Shown here in pieces: positions 59,501 through 64,000 of a DNA stretch of 64,000 nt. A model generated the notes under the pieces. That model was not told the origin of the DNA. It made no database searches and was given only the letters and a program-made list of their open reading frames with translations. This DNA comes from Costus lasius. Taxonomy: Eukaryota; Streptophyta; Magnoliopsida; Zingiberales; Costaceae. The stretch lies in contig CM050448.1 of the NCBI GenBank assembly GCA_027563935.2, forward strand, positions 120,268,493 to 120,332,492. Reading direction: 5' to 3'. Each line of letters opens with the position of its first letter. The stretch's first letter is position 1. The position numbers and the translations under genes are program-made.

Positions 59501-60640
59501 GTTACTTTTGTCTGTCGGTTCGGGACGATAAGCTTCACGGTCATGCTTAGGCCCAGGGCAAAGGACCCGAGCGAGACCGCAAAGCTAACCGTACCAATCG
59601 TTATGCCCTTCTAATCCTTAGCCGTCTCTTGGGGATGTCCTCTCCGACCTTCTTCGGGGAGAGCCCCAAGGGCAGCCCTTTTATCGATTTTAGGGGTAGG
59701 TTAGAAATGGCAAAAGTATGAACAAAATGCTGAACACATGACGGAACGCACAGCTGTTTGGGATTGTCCCGCGACCTGCAAGTGAAGCCACTATTACAAA
59801 TTAATATCTCCACTATTTATTACAAACCACTGTTATAAATTAATAAACTATAAATTGTAAAAATTTTAAACTATTTCTTAAGTAAATATATTTTTTTATA
59901 TTTATAAATATTTTTTATATTTATAGATATTTTATCTTTATATATATAGATATAGATATATATATTTTCTATATAAGTATATACATTTGCAGAGTGTGTA
60001 ACTTCAAGTGTTGAAATAACAGAGTCAAAAGCTAAGTCTTGGGCATCAATTCAGCACTGTGAGGCTCTTTCTGTTCTATTTAAGTTTATGAAGGAGAGAC
60101 GTAACGATAGTTACTTTTGTCTGCCGGTTCGGGACGGTAAGCTTCATGGTCACACTTAGGCCCAGGGCGAAGGACCCGAGCGAGACCGCAATGCTAACCG
60201 TACCAATCGTTACGCCCTTCTAATCCTTAGCCGTCTCTTGGGGATGTCCTCTCCGACCTTCTTCGGGGAGAGCCCCAAAGGCAGCCCTTTTTTCGATTTT
60301 AGGGGTAGGTTAGAAATGACAAAAGTATGAACAAAATGCTGAACACATGACGGAACGCGTAGCTGTGTCGGATTGTCGCACAGCCTGCAAGTCAAGCCAC
60401 TGTTACAAATTAATATCTCCACTATTTATTACAAACCACTATTATAAATTAATAAACTATAAATTGTAAAAATTTTAAACTATTTCTTAAGTAAATATTT
60501 TTTTATATTTATAAATATTTTTTATATTTATAGATATTTTATCTTTATATATATATATTTTTCTATATAAGTATATACATTTGCTAAGTCTTGTGCATCA
60601 ATTCAGCACTGTGAGGCTCTTTCTGTTCTAAGTTTATAAA
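56524..60640. repeat. seven-copy tandem array, unit 552-609 bp, chimeric NRPA1 exon / RPL12 antisense
   Basis: Units begin at the motif GCACTGTGAGGCTC (or GCTCTGTGAGG) at 56524, 57088, 57686, 58278, 58853, 59445 and 60054; a partial eighth starts at 60606. Each unit holds, in order: (a) the end of an NRPA1-like exon on the plus strand (HCEALSILSKFMKERR); (b) an RPL12 fragment on the minus strand (LPLGLSPKKVGEDIPK, TAKD-stop-KG, then VTVKLTVPNRQTKVT); (c) about 220 bp of AT-rich intron-like DNA; and (d) an acceptor-like ACATTTGCAG followed by the start of the NRPA1-like exon (ESVTSSVEITESKAKSWASI). Each RPL12 segment also carries a roughly 53-bp insertion flanked by GCCC. Frame breaks and the in-frame stop mean no L12 protein is made. 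Confidence 0.85.
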
Positions 60641-63092
60641 GGAGAGACAGTAAGAAGAAGTGTGACAACTATGGTAGGAAATGTCCAACTACTACCAGTC
60701 CTTTGTTTGGTTGGTTCAACAAGGTACGAAAGCTGTAACTATTAATTTTTATCAAATAGGATGAATTATTAATGGCACTAGAATATGGTCCAAATGCTTC
60801 CTCTCTATAGTTTAGTGACAAATAGTCGTTTAGTTATTTGGGGGAGGTTAAAAGGTGCAAAGGTGAAGACGGTAAAGGGTTATAGGAAACAATACTGATA
60901 TGGAGTATTTAGTTTATGCAACTTATTTTCTTTCATTTAAGCCAATATTTTTTTGAAAAAGAAAAAATATTGTTAAACAATTTCATTTCTGCCAAATGAT
61001 GTTGTGGTTGAATATAATCGTGTTATAAGGCTAATGTATTGATGTTGGATTGTGAAGTAAGGTAACCAGAGAGTTCAAGAGGGTATATTTGAAGTAAGTG
61101 AACCAGGTAATTAAGTCTAAACCTAGCCTCTCTGAAGAATATGTAGTAATACAATATTATAAAGTTTAGATCTAGAGGAAGTTGGGTTTTTATCTTTGCT
61201 TGTCGAATTGTTATTTCTTATTTAATTTTTTCATGATACTGTTAGTTATCTTGATTTCCATGTTAACATAGGTATATATATGCGAATGCTATAAAGAATA
61301 CTGTTAGTTATCTTTATAGTTTGATTCAACTACAAGGATCATTTAATCAAACCTGAGCTTGGTTTTCTTAGCTTGTTTACGTAGTTAAATTTGCTTTAGG
61401 TGTTTACTAAGCTGCAGCACCAATCAAGTGTGAAATTGGGTGCAGTGGGTTCAAATTAAGCTGAACTTGATATTACTATCATGTAAAATAGGTTGTTACA
61501 GTCCTATCAAAAACAGGGCTCACAGTCTATCTTAAGAAAAGAAAGTACATAAATGGACTTTACTTAAAGAAAAATAACATAATATATTTATTTTTTGTAT
61601 AATGTTGATCATAATTTCTCTGCTATTTTGTAGTTGGTTTTGCCTATTAGATACAAAAAGAGTACAAGCAAATAATCAAATCTGTGTCTTATAGAAGAAC
61701 TTGTTCTTGAACTTATAGAATAGGTTGTTCAGCCTCTAAATACAACATTCAATTGAATATAAATTTGAGCTCGCTGCTTTAAAGAATCTGCCCATGCGAG
61801 AAATATGTTTTTGTTCAGTGAAGCCATTCACGAGTGGCTTGGCTTGTTTGAAGGACAGAAATTTTTTTAATCAACACATTCTATTTTGGATAATTCTCGA
61901 TGTGAAACATACAACTGGTGTTCCTTGATTATATAGTTACTTAAAATTTGATATCAGTCACGCTGGATGATTGTACCTGAACTATTGGGAACCCAAACCG
62001 TTCGACATTCAAATCTCTGTGCTATTATTAGATGACATTTCATAAAATGCAAGATTACTTTTGGTTCTTGTTTGAAGCACCATTGTGTTAAGCAAACTAT
62101 TGATAGGATTAATATTTAGAATGAGGTTGTAGATAGTTCGTTCTTGATTAGAAAAAAATGTTGTTTATAATAATAATTCTTTTTAGAAAGTTCTTCTCCA
62201 AACCATCACGTGCTATAGAACAAGTTGTTATGTAGCTAACTTTTGGTTTCTTACGCTGTAGCTGGATGAACATAATTAGATCTAAGAACTTAAACTATAC
62301 TCTAGGATTTACTATGGAATCATCCAGTTTTTTTTCATGGATAGATGGCCTGCAAAGTTCAAGACAGGCAACTTATTAATCGAAAAGCTTAAGATGTTTG
62401 GAAACAGTCCCTTTTATATATTTACTTGTACATATGGTATTTGATCTGACATGTGAAAACTGGATTAAGCTTGCACGTTTATCCAAGAGCTGTGGGCCTT
62501 ATTAGCACGTAATTCTTAATTTCTTATTGTTTCATTTCCTCACTAGAGCTTGTCCAGCTTTGATTATGGTTAACCAATTATGTTTCTCATGTATATTTGC
62601 TAATACTCATGCTAAACACTTGTAGAGTACACAAGCTTCTGATATTTGAACCAATTACCTACTGGACTCTAGTGTGGTTCTATCATCCAGTGCTTCAGAA
62701 ATGGATGAAGAACTAAGCACTCCCAAAAAAAGAGCAAAAGAAAGCAAGAAATTAGGTGATCTTCCACCTGAATTCATAAAGCAGATGGCAACTGCTGGTC
62801 AAAAGCATCTGCTGCCTTCCGAGGTTTTGGGCAAAACCTGTCTTCCTTAATTGCTCTAATCAGTTCAGTTTTATGATTGATTATGTTTCTCTTGCTTCCA
62901 ATAACCTCAGGTGGAATCTATTTTAGAAAAATTGTGGGAAAATGAGGCCAAGTTGTGCCCGTTAATATCTGACATCCGATGTAAAAGCTCAAGTTTGGCT
63001 GGTAGTAACAGGGTATGCAATGTTTTTCCTTGAAGGCTCTTCTTGTCCCACCAAGCAAGTTCCGTCCTGCTGGTGCGAATTCTGATCGAGAG
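60606..63092 (+). pseudogene. NRPA1: fragment of RNA polymerase I largest subunit gene (NRPA1/RPA190), broken
   Basis: Three exon-like pieces on the plus strand. First, 60,606-60,722: the partial eighth array unit running on into KKCDNYGRKCPTTTSPLFGW, then FNK and a donor GTACG. Second, about 62,653-62,823: ASEMDEELSTPKKRAKESKK, LPPEFIKQMATAGQKHLLPSE, donor GTTTTG. Third, 62,911-63,092: VESILEKLWENEAKLCPLIS, then MFFLE and ALLVPPSKFRPAG in shifted frames, donor GTAAG. This order (FGWF, then KHLLPSEV, then LWENEA, then MFFLE-LVPPSKFRP) fits the N-terminal clamp part of RPA190, the catalytic subunit that transcribes rDNA. Breaks: a Tyr where a zinc-binding CxxC would be expected, a 4-base deletion in the first piece, and frame changes on each side of MFFLE. 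The 5' exons are missing. A degraded gene is most likely; continuation beyond 64,000 cannot be excluded. Confidence 0.65.
60723..62652. other. intron-like spacer within the NRPA1 remnant
   Basis: AT-rich sequence of 1.9 kb between the first and second NRPA1-like pieces. No gene, RNA or transposon with clear ends was seen. Confidence 0.5.
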
Positions 63093-64000
63093 GTAAGTTG
63101 ATTCATGTTTCTTGCTGCCGTCTAGGATCTTGTTTTTTTTTTATCTACCAAGGAGTTTATGAAAAGCTTGCAGTTACTAAAGTTTTAGTTTTTTTTTTTC
63201 TTGCTGCATATGTGCTATTACATTTTGATCTATTATTTAACTTGGTTTTTATTCACTTTGGGATGATAGTCTGAGTTTGCTACAGCCATGTCTGTTGGTA
63301 GCATGCTGCTAATTCTAGCAAATTTATGTTATGCATATGATCCCATGTAGTCCGGGGACTCCATACTCTATCAGGGATGAGCATACTGCATGAGATGATC
63401 AATGGTTGCCTTGCTGACTATTTACCCCCTTTGTACTTCAACACAAGGAATGATACCTGAAAACCATTGTGCTGATGAGCTTACATTTTTTACTTGTAAT
63501 TAGTTAATTTCTCAATTAATTTTTGTTAGTTATTTTAATAATTTTCACTTGCAACATATTACTATTATATGATAAATCAAAATTGGTATAACCTTTTTTT
63601 TTCTTTTTTTTTTAAAAAAAAATTGGTATAACCTAGGTGTGCAACAAGAACTACAAGCACTTCAAAATAGTGAGATTAAGCTGGAGACTTAGAGTTGTAA
63701 CTATGACACAAGGAGGATATATGTTTGAAGTGGCATATATGACATTTAGTACAAATGTAATGATCAAATTCATGATACAAAATTGATCTTATAAAGTGTT
63801 TACAAAATTATTAGCTTTTGATATAACTTATAAAATTTGAAAGTATTAGCTAATATCACTTATAAAATTTAGAAATTGTTGGCTATTGATATAATTTATA
63901 AAACTTAAAAATTATTAACTATTGATTAAGGAATGAAATATTGATCTGAACCACCATCCAATACTTTTGATTTGTATTGGTCCCAGTGACAAGTACACGG
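63093..64000. other. AT-rich right end, nothing recognised
   Basis: After the donor-like GTAAG at 63,093, no further NRPA1 exon is visible. The last 250 bp repeat the motif ATAAAATTTGAAA/ATAAAATTTAGAAA with TTGATATAACTTATAAAA, a short degenerate AT-rich tandem pattern (about 63,780-63,930). Confidence 0.5.

Noticed and set aside
58434..60422. Repeated 60-76 codon minus-strand frames (MEILICNSG...) as a small gene family
   Set aside because: They are array units. The C-terminal part is RPL12 in a frame that ends at a break, the rest has no recognised match, and units differ as decaying DNA would.
1..64000. CRISPR arrays, bacterial operons, riboswitches, tRNA or rRNA genes
   Set aside because: The window is plant nuclear DNA. 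The repeats seen are transposons, microsatellites or the NRPA1/RPL12 array. The only tRNA-related matches are the retroelement primer binding sites, and no cloverleaf or rRNA sequence was recognised.

Overview
This is nuclear DNA of a flowering plant. The genes have GT-AG introns, the spacers are AT-rich, and LTR retrotransposons and many small DNA transposons fill the introns. No feature fixes the species; gene structure and repeat style would suit a monocot, but that is only an impression.

Layout. (1) 1-34,640: a complete CBP/p300-type histone acetyltransferase gene (HAC1-like, + strand, 16 coding exons, 1,716 codons before the stop). Its eleventh coding intron (17,461-30,976) is swollen to 13.5 kb by an old Ty1/copia element, into which a younger copia element (112-bp LTRs, perfect 5-bp target duplication), a non-autonomous hAT element, a PIF/Harbinger MITE and several small elements with CAAGG...CCTTG ends have inserted. 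(2) 36,061-40,755: a complete START-domain lipid-binding membrane protein gene (+, 6 exons, 410 aa), with one GC-AG intron. (3) 41,400-44,370: DNA transposons, including a 2.07-kb PIF/Harbinger-type element with TTA target duplications that still carries an ORF1-like (Myb/SANT-like) gene. (4) 45,364-50,947: a complete RLCK-VII type receptor-like cytoplasmic kinase gene (+, 6 exons, 381 aa) with an MGNC myristoylation start. (5) 53,280-64,000: a graveyard of gene fragments. It holds a truncated ribosomal protein L12 (uL11) pseudogene, duplicated spacer segments, a further transposon remnant, and a seven-copy tandem array (unit about 0.55-0.61 kb). Each unit joins a piece of an RNA polymerase I largest-subunit (NRPA1/RPA190) exon in sense to an RPL12 fragment in antisense. 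The array runs directly into further NRPA1 exon remnants.

The three intact genes (chromatin acetylation, lipid binding, signalling kinase) are ordinary neighbours with no evident joint pathway. The most unusual structure is the NRPA1-RPL12 chimeric array at 56,524-60,640. Exon borders were read by hand from splice sites, reading frame and remembered family features; no database search was run.
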